Part shown: piece after piece, positions 8,014-17,948 of the stretch
Layout: every line of letters starts with the position of its first letter
Position numbering within the stretch: the first letter of the stretch is position 1
From: Vibrio marisflavi CECT 7928
Lineage (GTDB): Bacteria > Pseudomonadota > Gammaproteobacteria > Enterobacterales > Vibrionaceae
Reading direction: 5' to 3'
Length of the DNA stretch: 64,000 bases
Assembly: GCF_921294215.1 (NCBI RefSeq)
Contig: NZ_CAKLDM010000002.1
Span: 2,170,001-2,234,000 of the forward strand
Translations under genes and position numbers: made by a program
Notes under the pieces: generated by a model
Databases searched by the model: none
What the model saw: only the letters and a program-made list of their open reading frames with translations
Told to the model about the DNA's origin: nothing

Positions 8014-8565
8014 ATGTATATATTTGGTTACGGCAGCCTTATGAACTCTGAATCTAGGCGTTTAACTGGAAAAACTGGTCCTGCGATACCAGCCTTTGTT
8101 AATGGGCTTGTTCGCCACTGGGGAAAACTAGAACACAGTACGACTTTGTCACCTCTAATAGTCGTCCCTGGAAACGGTAAAGTAAATGGTGTACTGATTG
8201 AGGTTGAGGAAGCAGAATTGTCTTACTTTGACCAACGAGAAAGTGGCTACGACCGTATCGAAATTTTGCCCAATCAAATTGACACTGAGCACACGTTTAA
8301 CCAGCAAGCCCCTATTTGGGTGTATGTAAAAGAAAATCACCAACCGCCATGTGAAGTGATCCCAATTATGCAAAGCTATGTGGATACCGTGATTGCAGGA
8401 TGCTTAGACATATCTGAACATTTTGCTGAACAGTTCATTCAGCATACGATGGGATGGCACTACCCGCTTGAAAATGACCGTCTTGTTCCCAAGTACGATA
8501 ACTTAGCTGGCGTCCAAGCCCATCATAAATTAATCATCGACGTGATGTTGGCAAACGTCAGTTAG
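8014..8565 (+). CDS. Gamma-glutamylcyclotransferase-like protein
   Basis: 183-aa protein of the GGCT/AIG2-like fold. The N-terminal YGSLMN motif (residues 6-11) forms the substrate loop, and the DQRESGY segment at about residue 73 supplies the expected catalytic glutamate. Family members cleave gamma-glutamyl peptides such as glutathione products to 5-oxoproline, but many bacterial members lack a defined substrate. The start has AGGTG five bases upstream. Its stop codon overlaps the galM stop on the other strand. The fold is clear; the substrate is unknown. Confidence 0.75.
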   Translation: MYIFGYGSLMNSESRRLTGKTGPAIPAFVNGLVRHWGKLEHSTTLSPLIVVPGNGKVNGVLIEVEEAELSYFDQRESGYDRIEILPNQIDTEHTFNQQAPIWVYVKENHQPPCEVIPIMQSYVDTVIAGCLDISEHFAEQFIQHTMGWHYPLENDRLVPKYDNLAGVQAHHKLIIDVMLANVS

Positions 8566-9620
8566 CCAATCAGCTCAAATTGATAGCGAGTCGAAAAGTG
8601 ATACTGTTCGCCGGGCTGTAAAATGCAGCTCGGTTGATTCCACTCAAGATGATTCATCGAATCAGGCAAAAACTGAGTTTCCAAAGCAAACCCTGCATGG
8701 TTTTGATAGCGCTCGCCTTTTCGGTTTGGGTTACCTGCTAACCAATTGCCTGTATACAGCTGCATAGCGGGCTTGTCAGTAAATACACTCAGCTTGACTT
8801 TGTTGTCAGGTGAAATAGCTTCAGCAGCCTTCTCTCCTGCTAAACAATCTGGCTTCAACACAAAGCTATGATCGTATCCTCTTGCTAGCACTTGCTGCTC
8901 GTCAGACAAGAAGTCTTTAGAGATACTCTTCATCAAACGAAAATCAAATCCGGTATCCACAACATCTATTGGCTTATCTAGAGGTATTCCCATTTCACTA
9001 GTTGGAAGGTATTGCTCAGCATTGATAAGCAGACGGTGCTGCTTGCAATCATCCTCGCCATTGCCAAGATTAAAATAGGCATGATTGGTCAGGTTTACAG
9101 GTGTCGCTGAATCAGTGTTGGCGTGGTAATCGATCAATACTGAGTTGTCAGCCAGCAATTGGTAAGTCACAGAAACATCTAGATTACCGGGAAAGCCTTG
9201 GTCACCGTGCTCTGAACGAAGGGCAAAGATCACTTTATCGTTCGTTTGCTCTGCTATCTTCCAGCGGCGTTTGTCAAAGCCAACCTCTCCGCCATGTAAG
9301 CAGTTTCCAGCTTGGTTGGTACTGACTTGATACTGTTTTCCGTCAATAACAAACTGACCTTTAGCGATTCGGTTGGCATAGCGACCAACAGTCACTCCTA
9401 GATAACACTCTTGTTTATAGAAATCTTCGATGCTTGAAACGCCTAGTAAAAGCTCTCGCGTTTCTGTTTCATCGATGGACAGCTGGCAACTGAGCCAAGT
9501 CGCACCAATATCCATTAAGGTAATGGATAAGCCTTGCTCATTGCACAGAGTGACTACATTAGCTGGCTCACCATCGTGAGCCACAGATTGAATCATTGAA
9601 TATTCTAGGGATGGATTCAT
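8562..9620 (-). CDS. galM: Aldose 1-epimerase (galactose mutarotase)
   Basis: Interconverts beta- and alpha-D-galactose so that galactokinase receives the alpha anomer. The catalytic histidine is H180 in TNHAYFNLG and the catalytic base is E314 in [18 protein letters not shown] (about 79-85) is also conserved. Length is 352 aa, normal for the family. It is the last gene of the galETKM operon, translationally coupled to galK by an ATGA overlap. Its stop interlocks with that of the convergent gene, and no terminator is visible between them. Confidence 0.94.
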   Translation of the reverse strand: MNPSLEYSMIQSVAHDGEPANVVTLCNEQGLSITLMDIGATWLSCQLSIDETETRELLLGVSSIEDFYKQECYLGVTVGRYANRIAKGQFVIDGKQYQVSTNQAGNCLHGGEVGFDKRRWKIAEQTNDKVIFALRSEHGDQGFPGNLDVSVTYQLLADNSVLIDYHANTDSATPVNLTNHAYFNLGNGEDDCKQHRLLINAEQYLPTSEMGIPLDKPIDVVDTGFDFRLMKSISKDFLSDEQQVLARGYDHSFVLKPDCLAGEKAAEAISPDNKVKLSVFTDKPAMQLYTGNWLAGNPNRKGERYQNHAGFALETQFLPDSMNHLEWNQPSCILQPGEQYHFSTRYQFELIG

Positions 9621-10783
9621 AGCGCGTCTGACTCAATTAGACCTGCACCTTTAGATGCTTGGCAAACATAGATTGAAGCTTCAAGCCCTGTCAGCATCTG
9701 ATATTTTTCTTCCACGGCTTGTTTTACCGCATCGACAAGTTGTGGTGGGACTAACGCAACAATACATCCACCGAAGCCACCGCCAGTCATGCGCACGCCA
9801 CCTTGCTCACCAACAACGCCTTTGACGATATCAACCAAGGAATCAATTTCATCAACCGTAATTTCAAAATCATCACGCATAGACGCATGAGATTGAGCCA
9901 TCAGTTCAGCCATGCGGGCAATATTCCCCTCAGCCAGAGCAATTGCCGCTTCAACCGTACGATCATTTTCAGTAATCACATGACGAGCACGCATTGCGAC
10001 CGTTTCATCAAGCTCCGAAAGCTTAGCAGTTAGCATGTCCATATTTGCGTCACGTAGTGCTTTCACACCAAGAGTTTTTGCCGCTTCTTCACATTGCTCT
10101 CGGCGAGTATTGTATTCACTATCAACCAAACCACGCTTTTTGTTAGAGTTGATGATCACAACAGACAGGTCACTCGGCATCGCCACCGCTTGAGTCTCTA
10201 ACGAGCGGCAGTCCAGCAGTAGCGCATGGTTTTGATTGCCTTCGGCTGAAATCATTTGGTCCATGATGCCGCAATTGCAACCTACAAATTCGTTTTCTGC
10301 TTTTTGACCAATTAAGGCAATTTCTGCTTGGCTAATTTCCAAACCGAACAAAACTTTGAATGTCTGACCAATGACCACTTCCAATGCCGCTGATGAGCTT
10401 AACCCTGCGCCTTGAGGAACATTGCCACTCACCGATAAATCAACACCCTGAATATCATAGCCTTTTTCAACTAGACACTTCACCACACCACGAATGTAAT
10501 TCGCCCACATTTTATCTTGTGAAAACGCGATCTCTTCTTTGAGATCAAACTCATCAACTGCATCTTGGTAATCTACAGAGACAACTCGAACAATGCTGTC
10601 TTCACGTTTGCTAGCCGCCACAACCGTTTGGTAGTCAATTGCACAAGGTAAGACAAAACCGTCGTTGTAATCGGTATGCTCACCGATCAAGTTAACTCGA
10701 CCTGGAGCTTGGATGAGATGAGATGCTGGGTATTCAAAAGCTTTTTGAAAACTGGTTTTCACGTTTTGGATTAATGTAGACAT
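9617..10783 (-). CDS. galK: Galactokinase
   Basis: Phosphorylates alpha-D-galactose with ATP to galactose 1-phosphate, the first Leloir step. It belongs to the GHMP kinases: the galactokinase signature [15 protein letters not shown] lies at about 28-42 and the ATP loop [13 protein letters not shown] at about 123-135. A late TGGGFGG motif is also present. Length 388 aa is normal. It lies third in galETKM, 131 bases after galT; that spacer can form a hairpin near 10834-10860. The ribosome site is weak. Confidence 0.96.
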   Translation of the reverse strand: MSTLIQNVKTSFQKAFEYPASHLIQAPGRVNLIGEHTDYNDGFVLPCAIDYQTVVAASKREDSIVRVVSVDYQDAVDEFDLKEEIAFSQDKMWANYIRGVVKCLVEKGYDIQGVDLSVSGNVPQGAGLSSSAALEVVIGQTFKVLFGLEISQAEIALIGQKAENEFVGCNCGIMDQMISAEGNQNHALLLDCRSLETQAVAMPSDLSVVIINSNKKRGLVDSEYNTRREQCEEAAKTLGVKALRDANMDMLTAKLSELDETVAMRARHVITENDRTVEAAIALAEGNIARMAELMAQSHASMRDDFEITVDEIDSLVDIVKGVVGEQGGVRMTGGGFGGCIVALVPPQLVDAVKQAVEEKYQMLTGLEASIYVCQASKGAGLIESDAL

Positions 10784-10833
10784 AATCAGTACTCTATTTT
10801 TTAAAATTATTTTTCCGCGATCGGCAAACTTAG

Positions 10834-10860
10834 ACTAGCTGCCAGAAGTTGCAGGCTAGT
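10834..10860. other. Imperfect hairpin in the galT-galK spacer
   Basis: ACTAG (10834-10838) pairs with CTAGT (10856-10860), and TGC pairs with GCA inside, with a small bulge. It may affect mRNA processing or stability between galT and galK. There is no T-run, so it is not a strong terminator. Confidence 0.35.
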
Positions 10861-10914
10861 TGCAGGGCAGCCAACTAACGTTGTGTTTACAATTCTTTGT
10901 TGGTACGTGGCGTA

Positions 10915-11958
10915 TTACTGCTCTTTGAAGTGCACGTCGCTTAAATCTCTCAAGCGCTGAGCAGCTTGCTCTGCCGTAAGATCACGCTGAGTTTCAGCCA
11001 ACATTTCATAGCCAACCATGAATTTTCTCACTGTCGCTGAACGAAGCAGCGGTGGATAGAACAATGCATGCAACTGCCAATGGTCTACATTCGTGCCCAG
11101 TTCAAAAAATGGCGCATAGTGCCAGCCCATTGAATATGGGAATGAACATTGGAACAGGTTGTCATAACGACTAGTCAGCTTTTTCATTGCAAGCGCAAGA
11201 TCGTCTCGCTGCTCATCGCTAAGCTCATTCATGCGTCGAACGTGTACTTTAGGTAGCAACATGGTTTCAAATGGCCAAGCAGCCCAATAAGGGACAACAG
11301 CAACCCAATGCTCAGTCTCAACCACAATTCGGCTACCGTCTTCAATTTCGGCTTTGACGTAGTCGACAAGCATGTTTGAGTTATGCTGTTCAAAATACTC
11401 TTTTAAATGCTTTTCTTTGCGCTCAATTTCGTTTGGTAAAAAGCTGTTTGCCCAAATCTGGCCATGAGGGTGAGGTTGAGAGCATCCCATTGTCTCGCCC
11501 TTGTTCTCGAATACCTGAACCCAAACGTAGTCTTTCCCTAACTCTTCAATTTGCTCATTCCAAGTGTCTATAACGTTGCGGATTTGGTTAACAGGAAGCT
11601 CAGGCAAGGTTTTGCTGTGATCTGGAGAGAAACAAATCACTCGGCTTAAACCACGCACACCCTGCGCTTTGAATAAAGGATTTTCTGATTCAGGTGCATC
11701 AGGAGAGTCTGTCATCAACGCTGCAAAATCATTGCTAAAAACATAGGTGCCTTGATAATCCGGGTTTGAGTCACCAGAAATGCGATCGTTTGTTGGACAC
11801 AGAAAACACTTGTCGTCATAAGATGGCAACTCATCTATCGATGGCTTTTCATCTTGACCACTCCAAGGGCGTTTTGCACGATGCGGTGAAACCAAAACCC
11901 ATTGGCCTGTTAACGGGTTATAACGACGATGAGGGTGATCTACAGGATTAAACTTCAT
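10915..11958 (-). CDS. galT: Galactose-1-phosphate uridylyltransferase
   Basis: Transfers UMP from UDP-glucose to galactose 1-phosphate through a uridylylated histidine. The HPHGQ motif is present, with H163 as zinc ligand and H165 as nucleophile. C51 and C54 (CFLC) and H114 complete the expected zinc site, as in the E. coli enzyme. Length 347 aa is normal. It is second in galETKM, 68 bases after galE. Confidence 0.96.
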   Translation of the reverse strand: MKFNPVDHPHRRYNPLTGQWVLVSPHRAKRPWSGQDEKPSIDELPSYDDKCFLCPTNDRISGDSNPDYQGTYVFSNDFAALMTDSPDAPESENPLFKAQGVRGLSRVICFSPDHSKTLPELPVNQIRNVIDTWNEQIEELGKDYVWVQVFENKGETMGCSQPHPHGQIWANSFLPNEIERKEKHLKEYFEQHNSNMLVDYVKAEIEDGSRIVVETEHWVAVVPYWAAWPFETMLLPKVHVRRMNELSDEQRDDLALAMKKLTSRYDNLFQCSFPYSMGWHYAPFFELGTNVDHWQLHALFYPPLLRSATVRKFMVGYEMLAETQRDLTAEQAAQRLRDLSDVHFKEQ

Positions 11959-12026
11959 AACAAACTACTCAAACCTTTAAGCCAAACTGGATGCCCAAGC
12001 GAAAGTGTCACTTGAGCATCAGACGA

Positions 12027-13046
12027 TTATTTTTGTTCATACCCGGTTGGGTTATTGGATTGCCAATTCCAAGTATCTTTAGTCATATCAACCAGTGTGC
12101 GCGTGGCTTTCCAGCCTAACTCTTGCTGCGCTTTCGCCGGACTTGACCAACACTCGGCTATGTCACCCGGGCGACGTTCACATATCTGATAAGGCACTTC
12201 GCGACCACATGCTTGGCTAAGTGCATTCACCATTTCGAGGACACTGGAGCCTTTACCTGTACCAAGGTTATAAATATGTAAGCCCGCTTTTTCGCCAACA
12301 GAATTCAGGGCTGCGATATGTCCATCTGCCAAATCTAAAACGTGGATATAGTCGCGCACTCCTGTGCCATCTGGCGTCGAGTAATCGTTGCCAAATACTG
12401 ATAAGAACTCACGACGACCAACTGCAACTTGAGCAATAAACGGCATCAAATTGTTCGGAATACCTTGCGGGTCTTCGCCCATTAAGCCAGATGGATGAGC
12501 ACCAACAGGGTTGAAATAGCGAAGTAATGTAATACTCCAATCACTTTCAGCTTGATAGAAATCAGATAGGCACTGTTCAACCATATATTTGCTGCGACCA
12601 TAAGGGTTTGTGGTCGCACCAGTTGGAGAATCCTCTGTGATTGGTACAACAGCTGGATCACCGTATACGGTAGCTGAAGAGCTAAATACGATACTTTTCA
12701 CACCCGCTTTTTTCATCGAGCGAGCCAGCACCAACGAACCATTGACGTTATTGTCGTAGTATTCCAGCGGCATAGAGACGGACTCGCCAACCGCTTTAAG
12801 GCCTGCAAAATGAATCACAGATTGAATGTCATGTTGAGAAAATACCGAATCTAGGAAAGACTCATCACGAATGTCGCCTTGATAAAAAACAGGTGACTTC
12901 CCTGTTAACTCGTTGATACGGTTTAATACTTCTTTGTTTGAGTTGCACAAGTTGTCGATAATAATCGGCTCCATACCTGCTTCAATCATCTGAACACACG
13001 TATGACTTCCTATATATCCTGTACCGCCAGTTACTAGTACTTTCAC
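12027..13046 (-). CDS. galE: UDP-glucose 4-epimerase
   Basis: Interconverts UDP-galactose and UDP-glucose, completing the Leloir cycle and supplying UDP-galactose for surface polysaccharide. It is an extended short-chain dehydrogenase: NAD loop GGTGYIGSHT (7-16), S124 in SSSATVYG, and the catalytic Y149/K153 pair in PYGRSK. Length is 339 aa. It is the first gene of galETKM. A CRP site and two GalR-like operators lie 95-262 bases upstream. Confidence 0.96.
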   Translation of the reverse strand: MKVLVTGGTGYIGSHTCVQMIEAGMEPIIIDNLCNSNKEVLNRINELTGKSPVFYQGDIRDESFLDSVFSQHDIQSVIHFAGLKAVGESVSMPLEYYDNNVNGSLVLARSMKKAGVKSIVFSSSATVYGDPAVVPITEDSPTGATTNPYGRSKYMVEQCLSDFYQAESDWSITLLRYFNPVGAHPSGLMGEDPQGIPNNLMPFIAQVAVGRREFLSVFGNDYSTPDGTGVRDYIHVLDLADGHIAALNSVGEKAGLHIYNLGTGKGSSVLEMVNALSQACGREVPYQICERRPGDIAECWSSPAKAQQELGWKATRTLVDMTKDTWNWQSNNPTGYEQK

Positions 13047-13140
13047 GAGCTTACTCCCATTTAACTACATCATTGTTCGAATAGATGTAGCGAATATTGA
13101 TGCTTGAGACGAAGTTTATCAATCAAAGCAGGAAACATGC

Positions 13141-13156
13141 CGTGATCAAGCTCACA
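13141..13156 (-). promoter_or_regulatory. CRP binding site of the gal operon
   Basis: CGTGA-TCAAGC-TCACA differs from the TGTGA-N6-TCACA consensus at one base. It lies 95 bases upstream of galE at the position expected for class II activation from the proposed start near 13107. Confidence 0.7.
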
Positions 13157-13160
13157 TCAA

Positions 13161-13174
13161 TGTAAACGTTTTCA
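13161..13174. promoter_or_regulatory. GalR/LacI-type operator, near copy
   Basis: TGTAAACGTTTTCA, centred on the CG typical of LacI/GalR operators. It lies directly upstream of the CRP site and 19 bases from it centre to centre, as E. coli OE does. The same sequence recurs inverted at 13295. Confidence 0.7.
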
Positions 13175-13294
13175 TTCAGCTCAAAGAATAGAGATCTTAA
13201 CGCACAAATTTATTTATTACTTGCATGAGTGGTAAATTTAGTTGCGGCTTTGGCTTATGTTTGAACTCTAAACCTAGTCGTCGATTGTATATTT

Positions 13295-13308
13295 TGAAAA
13301 CGTTTACA
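13295..13308. promoter_or_regulatory. GalR/LacI-type operator, far copy
   Basis: TGAAAACGTTTACA is the exact reverse complement of the operator at 13161-13174. Centres are 134 bases apart, suitable for repressor-mediated looping. It lies upstream of both the gal promoter and the 3' end of the TadG-like gene, rather than inside galE as in E. coli. Confidence 0.65.
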
Positions 13309-13396
13309 ATAAGTATGCTAAATATGGACATTCAATATCAATTGAATGCCCACAAGCATTTACCTAGGGAATAGATTTTCGATTGGACTATTTCAG

Positions 13397-14629
13397 CTAT
13401 GAGCTTTCACTGAGTGGATCGTCATATAACACCACTCTGAACGGCCCTTCTCCTGTGCCACCACCATTGCCGAAAGAGCCGTTAGGAACATAACATTCCT
13501 CTATATATTCACCAAATACCGGTTGTTTACTACCATTAGTTGTCGGAGCTTGTTGAACAAGAAAGAAACAACCAAATGCTTCTACCGTTAATGTATTTAC
13601 ACCACCACCATCAGAGCTTCCACAGTCGACTATCGGGACTTGAATAACTCTTCGGTTAGAGTCACCATCAGAGCGACAATCAGCACTACCGGGACAGGCT
13701 GCAGCGGCGGTTTCATAATCTGAATACCCCCAAGCTTCACCTCCACTACCGCTGGTATCACTGTAGGTAATCGTTACACCATCAGCTTCCAGCACAGCAA
13801 TATCTGCTGGCTCACCAACATATACATCTGAAGGGTAATCATCTGCGGACAGCCCACCGCCACCGTACTGGTCAAAGCGAGTGTTTAGCCCTTGCCCAAC
13901 CGGACCTATCTGGTTACCCGGCTGTGTAGTGACAGTATCGCCAAGCGACTCGCAATCATTATAATTTCCGGCTAAAGCCTGACGCACTTGATCTGCACCA
14001 CTACCAAAGTCAAGAAGCTGGAAGTTACCAGGTCCCATATTGACGCCATTCTCACCAAGTTTTAAGGCATAAAGGTCACCAACGGTATATCCGCTTGCAC
14101 CACCACCCGGACCAGTGCATACAGCCATAGGCACCAAATTACACACCACCTCTAAACTAGCACTTGGCCCTGCTACAGCACTGGAGGCTATCGCTTTATC
14201 TATTCCAAAAACATCAATAAAGAAGTCAGTCAGTTCATAGCTGCTAACAGCAACCCGAACAAAAACATCCCCATCAGCGGTAAAAGAGCCATCAGGGAAT
14301 GTGTCTGGGTCATTGGAAAATTGCACAGAGATTGTCGAAGAGGAAAAGTCCATTTCCGTATTACCAGTTGCACCGGCCATGCCGGTTAAGGTGCTATTCG
14401 CGGCTGCAGTTGCATTATCTATAGTACCACCATTTGCTGCCACAACTGCTGCGGCTAATGCTGCTGCATCCACACTGTTTTGCAATCGTGTCTGATTCAT
14501 CAGAGCATGGTTTACATCGACAGAAAAAGCAGCAACGCCCACTAGTGATAGCATAGCTGCAGTGACCAATACCAGAACGAGCCCTTTCTGCTTGATTGGG
14601 CTTTTTGAGTTAAAACGCCTGCGACACAT
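13397..14629 (-). CDS. tadG: TadG-like pseudopilin-associated protein
   Basis: 410 aa. The N-terminus has a basic segment, then a hydrophobic helix (about residues 16-36) and a stretch rich in alanine and asparagine (SVDAAALAAA, about 52-61). This is the Tad domain found at the start of TadG-type Flp assembly proteins. The remainder is glycine- and serine-rich with several cysteines and is predicted to lie outside the inner membrane; no von Willebrand domain is obvious. It is separated from tadD by 3.3 kb carrying three unrelated genes, so it may have its own promoter in the 186-base gap upstream. The start is supported by GGGAAG. The family call is good; equivalence to tadG is inferred. Confidence 0.7.
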   Translation of the reverse strand: MCRRRFNSKSPIKQKGLVLVLVTAAMLSLVGVAAFSVDVNHALMNQTRLQNSVDAAALAAAVVAANGGTIDNATAAANSTLTGMAGATGNTEMDFSSSTISVQFSNDPDTFPDGSFTADGDVFVRVAVSSYELTDFFIDVFGIDKAIASSAVAGPSASLEVVCNLVPMAVCTGPGGGASGYTVGDLYALKLGENGVNMGPGNFQLLDFGSGADQVRQALAGNYNDCESLGDTVTTQPGNQIGPVGQGLNTRFDQYGGGGLSADDYPSDVYVGEPADIAVLEADGVTITYSDTSGSGGEAWGYSDYETAAAACPGSADCRSDGDSNRRVIQVPIVDCGSSDGGGVNTLTVEAFGCFFLVQQAPTTNGSKQPVFGEYIEECYVPNGSFGNGGGTGEGPFRVVLYDDPLSESS

Positions 14630-14815
14630 GTTGTCTTCCCTAACCTATTCCCTGAAAGCAACACCACTTTCTTATCTACTAATTATAGTATTGAATACTC
14701 ACAACAGCTCATAATTTGTTCAGTAATTACTCAATAAAATTGGGCTAGGTATTTAACAAGAATTGGCACCTGTTTTACGCTTATATATCAAAAAGCTGCA
14801 ACAGCACTCTAAGTA

Positions 14816-15724
14816 TCACTGTGCAACAGTGTGGATGACAGCAGCGATTTGCTCTCTCAACCAAGTGCTTTTTGGGCTGTTTTCTTGAGATTTATAGTAG
14901 ATTAACTCTATGTCAAAGTTAGGCACATCGACAGGTGGTTTTACGCAGCTAAGAAGAGTGTTACTCACTGAACGTTTCGGCACGATACAGATCATTTTCC
15001 TACCAATCACCAAACGTTGTACAGTCAAAAAGTTTCGAGAGGAAGCCGCTACCCTCCTTTTCTGGCCTAACTTGTTCAGCTTATTGTCTACTGCTGTAGC
15101 CAACGCTCCGTCTGGGCTAACTAACGCATGCTCAACCTGCACAAATTCTTCCAGTGTCATAGGGTTTTGAAATACGAGTTTTACTGGGTCATACAGACAA
15201 ACATGTTCTTCTTGATATAGATGCTCTGACGTAAACTCACTATTCAAGTCGGTAATGCTGCCAATTATCAAGTCCAGTTGCTGTTCCTTTGCCACCCGAG
15301 TGTAATTCGACCGGTCGACATGTATAAAGCTGACTTGAGACTGCGCCGATCTTTGATTCAAGCAGTCATATATTGGTGCCGCAAAAAGCTGCTCCGCGTA
15401 ATCAGTCAGGCCAATGCGCCAAACTCCATCAAACTCCTGCGCTGAGAATGGCTTTTCTTTTAATAAGTCATGCTGAATCGTTGCGAGAATTTGGTCTATA
15501 TAAGAAGAAATGTTATGCGCCCGCTGCGTTGGCTGCATACTGCTGGCTACTCTCTGAAAAAGCAGATCATCAAATAGTACTCTTAACCTTTGCAAAGAAT
15601 GGCTCATCGCTGACTGGCTTACATAACATCGTTTCGCGGCTTCACTGACACTATGTGTTTGATATAGGGCTTGGAATGACACCAGCAAGTTAAGATCAAC
15701 ACCCTTCCAGTTATAGTTTTGCAT
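14816..15724 (-). CDS. LysR family regulator, NodD/LeuO-like subgroup
   Basis: 302 aa with an N-terminal helix-turn-helix (about residues 9-68, VSEAAKRCYVSQSAMSHSLQRL) and a LysR substrate-binding domain. The opening GVDLNLLVSFQALYQTHSV is typical of the NodD/LeuO branch. It is divergent from chrA across 102 bases and probably controls it. The ligand is unknown. It sits within the 3.3-kb segment that separates the TadG-like gene from the rest of the Tad locus. Confidence 0.88.
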   Translation of the reverse strand: MQNYNWKGVDLNLLVSFQALYQTHSVSEAAKRCYVSQSAMSHSLQRLRVLFDDLLFQRVASSMQPTQRAHNISSYIDQILATIQHDLLKEKPFSAQEFDGVWRIGLTDYAEQLFAAPIYDCLNQRSAQSQVSFIHVDRSNYTRVAKEQQLDLIIGSITDLNSEFTSEHLYQEEHVCLYDPVKLVFQNPMTLEEFVQVEHALVSPDGALATAVDNKLNKLGQKRRVAASSRNFLTVQRLVIGRKMICIVPKRSVSNTLLSCVKPPVDVPNFDIELIYYKSQENSPKSTWLREQIAAVIHTVAQ

Positions 15725-15826
15725 ACCATCCTATTTCATTCATAGTGAGTATAAAAATTATCAATTTGAATAATACTAGTCTATTTCTTAACCTAGACGC
15801 AATTTATAGAACATGAGTACAAAGGA

Positions 15827-16981
15827 ATGTTTTCAATATTTCGGATTTTTTTCGGCTTAGGGTGCCTGAGCTTTGGTGGGCCAGCCGCTCACATTGGCTA
15901 CTTTCGAACAGCGTTTGTAGAAAAGTTAAAATGGTTGTCAGAAAAAGAGTATGCCCAGTTAGTTGCGTTGAGCCAGTTTTTGCCAGGTCCAGCCTCTAGT
16001 CAGGTCGGCTTTGCACTTAGCTACAAAAAAGGGGGGCTTGGTGGCGCATTGGCTGCGTTTTTAGGCTTCACTCTACCGTCTGTCGTACTGATGCTTGCCC
16101 TAGCGATTGTCGCTCAACAGATCAATGATTCTAGTTACTTCCAAAACGTAGTGCACGGGCTAAAGCTACTCGCTGTTGTTGTGGTAGCCGACGCTACTTG
16201 GGGCATGTTTAAGAACTTCTGCACTAGCAAATTAACCACATTCTTGTGCTTTATTACGGCTGCGAGCCTACTGCTAGCCCCTTCAGTCAGTACGCAGCTT
16301 TATGTGCTGGTATTTTCCGCCCTCATCGGTGGATTTTATTTAAGTTCGAGCACAATCGCTTCAAAACAAGAAAGCCGTTCAAATAAATTAATCAGTTCGT
16401 TATTCCCTCTAGCGATATTCGGTTTTCTGCTATTGGTTCTACCTTTATTTTCATTGAACGCAAAGTTCTCAGTATTCAATGACTTCTTTCAAGCAGGAAG
16501 CTTAGTATTTGGTGGTGGTCACGTAGCTCTACCGCTACTGCAAAACATTGTAGGGGAGCAACTGTCTCAAAATAGCTTTTTAACGGGATACGCTGCAGCA
16601 CAAGCTGTTCCCGGGCCAATGTTCTCATTCGCCACTTACTTGGGATACGAGCTACTACCTAGTTCACCCTTTGCTGGTGCATTACTGGCAACCGTCGCCA
16701 TTTTTCTACCTGGATTTCTCTTGATATTGGCCGCGATGCCACACTGGCAAACTCTATCAAACAACACCAAACTTGCTGGCGTGATGAACGGAGTCAATGC
16801 TTCGGTTGTTGGGTTACTTCTCTCCGCTTTGTATACACCAATCTCTACCAGCGCGATTCACTCACCTGTCGACATCGTGTTTATATTGGCTCTGCTTTTC
16901 TTGTTTAAAACCGTAAAGCTTCCCATAGGCTGGATAGTCTGCATGGTTCTTTTAAGTAGCTACGTAGCTATCGTTACTTGA
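15827..16981 (+). CDS. chrA: Chromate transporter ChrA, two-domain form
   Basis: 384-aa inner-membrane protein with two homologous halves, each beginning with an FGGGH or FGGPAAH motif (about residues 16-22 and 222-226). Each half also has a PGP motif (QFLPGPASSQ and AVPGPMFSFA). These mark the long-chain CHR family, which exports chromate and may carry other oxyanions. The only available start, ATG at 15827, sits directly after AAAGGA, an unusually tight ribosome site, so translation may be weak. It is divergent from the LysR gene at 14816. No other metal-resistance gene is nearby. Confidence 0.9.
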   Translation: MFSIFRIFFGLGCLSFGGPAAHIGYFRTAFVEKLKWLSEKEYAQLVALSQFLPGPASSQVGFALSYKKGGLGGALAAFLGFTLPSVVLMLALAIVAQQINDSSYFQNVVHGLKLLAVVVVADATWGMFKNFCTSKLTTFLCFITAASLLLAPSVSTQLYVLVFSALIGGFYLSSSTIASKQESRSNKLISSLFPLAIFGFLLLVLPLFSLNAKFSVFNDFFQAGSLVFGGGHVALPLLQNIVGEQLSQNSFLTGYAAAQAVPGPMFSFATYLGYELLPSSPFAGALLATVAIFLPGFLLILAAMPHWQTLSNNTKLAGVMNGVNASVVGLLLSALYTPISTSAIHSPVDIVFILALLFLFKTVKLPIGWIVCMVLLSSYVAIVT

Positions 16982-17083
16982 TGTTTGCCTTATAGTTTTT
17001 GGATATAACCACTCGGTAACCTTGCAACTTTTATCATATTAAGTGGAGTCATTGTTGTTACTAATAGTTAGAGAGGCATGGAT

Positions 17084-17875
17084 ATGTGCAAAATGGACTT
17101 TCAAGGAATTCTCAAGAATAGAAAATACAGAGATATAGTTTTTGATTCAGCAGAGGAGTGCTGCATAAGTGAGGGAGCATTCTTCATTTCAGATACTGAA
17201 GATATTTTACATGGAAAACGTAAGCTAAATGAGAAAGGTGGAGAGCTGATTAAAATCGCGCCTGTCTCTTTCATCCATAAAAGAGATATCTTGGATTACT
17301 TTAAAAACACCTATATCGGAAGCTCTAGCAACTTCCCTATCAATATACATAACGAGATGCGTAAGAAATTAGTGCAATGTAAGCACTACTCTACGTTTCT
17401 AAAGCAATTAGTCGAAGCACAAGACTCAGTATGTACCTTCTACAGCAATGAAGTAGAGTTTAAAAAATTGGTAGAAGACAAAATTTGTTTATTCGAAGAA
17501 ATGAAACACTCTGTCATGCAAGCCTGCCAAACGAGTGAGCAGCGATCCAAGTTTCAGAGTTGCAAGACGTTACAAGAATTGTGCTTCGTCTCCTGCGCGA
17601 CGCAAACCAAGGCCTATCAAAACCGTACCAATGGCGGTGAGAAGCTACTGGAATGTTTAAATAGCCGCAGGAACCAATACTTCAAAAACAAAATTTGTCC
17701 CGAGGCTAGAAAGGTTGTCATTAAAGATCTACGTCACTACGCTTTGTTTGCTGAACGCTCAACAAATGAAAGCTATGCGATGACGGCTCAAGATAGAAAG
17801 AATGAAAACTTTTTCATCAGTTATATGGATACATTTGATCTTAACAGTGAATGGCACTTTGAGAAGACTCACTAA
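17084..17875 (+). CDS. Cysteine-rich protein of unknown function
   Basis: About 263 aa, and I recognise no domain. It has roughly a dozen cysteines, including a CC pair near residue 26, scattered CxxxxC-like spacings and a CFVSC stretch, plus many lysines. There is no signal peptide and no membrane segment, so it is probably cytoplasmic. An in-frame ATG exists two codons earlier (17078), but AGAGAGG lies only one base before it and seven before 17084, so the later start is preferred. It follows chrA by 102 bases on the same strand and could be co-transcribed. It ends before a perfect hairpin and converges on tadD. The number of cysteines suggests metal binding or zinc ribbons, but no motif proves it. 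Confidence 0.7.
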   Translation: MCKMDFQGILKNRKYRDIVFDSAEECCISEGAFFISDTEDILHGKRKLNEKGGELIKIAPVSFIHKRDILDYFKNTYIGSSSNFPINIHNEMRKKLVQCKHYSTFLKQLVEAQDSVCTFYSNEVEFKKLVEDKICLFEEMKHSVMQACQTSEQRSKFQSCKTLQELCFVSCATQTKAYQNRTNGGEKLLECLNSRRNQYFKNKICPEARKVVIKDLRHYALFAERSTNESYAMTAQDRKNENFFISYMDTFDLNSEWHFEKTH

Positions 17876-17910
17876 TACATCTGGTACTTTTAAACGTAGC
17901 CTATAAACGT

Positions 17911-17934
17911 AGAAGGTGGCCTAAGCCACCTTCT
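17911..17934. terminator. Perfect hairpin between convergent genes
   Basis: AGAAGGTGGC (17911-17920) pairs with GCCACCTTCT (17925-17934) across a CTAA loop. No good T-run follows on either strand. It lies between the unknown gene and the end of tadD and probably ends transcription from both, less efficiently than a classical terminator. Confidence 0.55.
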
Positions 17935-17948
17935 AGTATCACCTCATT

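Larger units (their letters stand above)
13047..13396 (-). promoter_or_regulatory. gal operon control region
   Basis: 350 bases between galE and the TadG-like gene. It holds the CRP site (13141-13156) and two operators (13161-13174, 13295-13308), listed separately. A TAAACT -10 candidate on the minus strand at 13118-13113 puts transcription start near 13107. The CRP site would then be centred at about -41.5 and the near operator at about -60.5, matching the E. coli gal layout I know. Confidence 0.6.
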
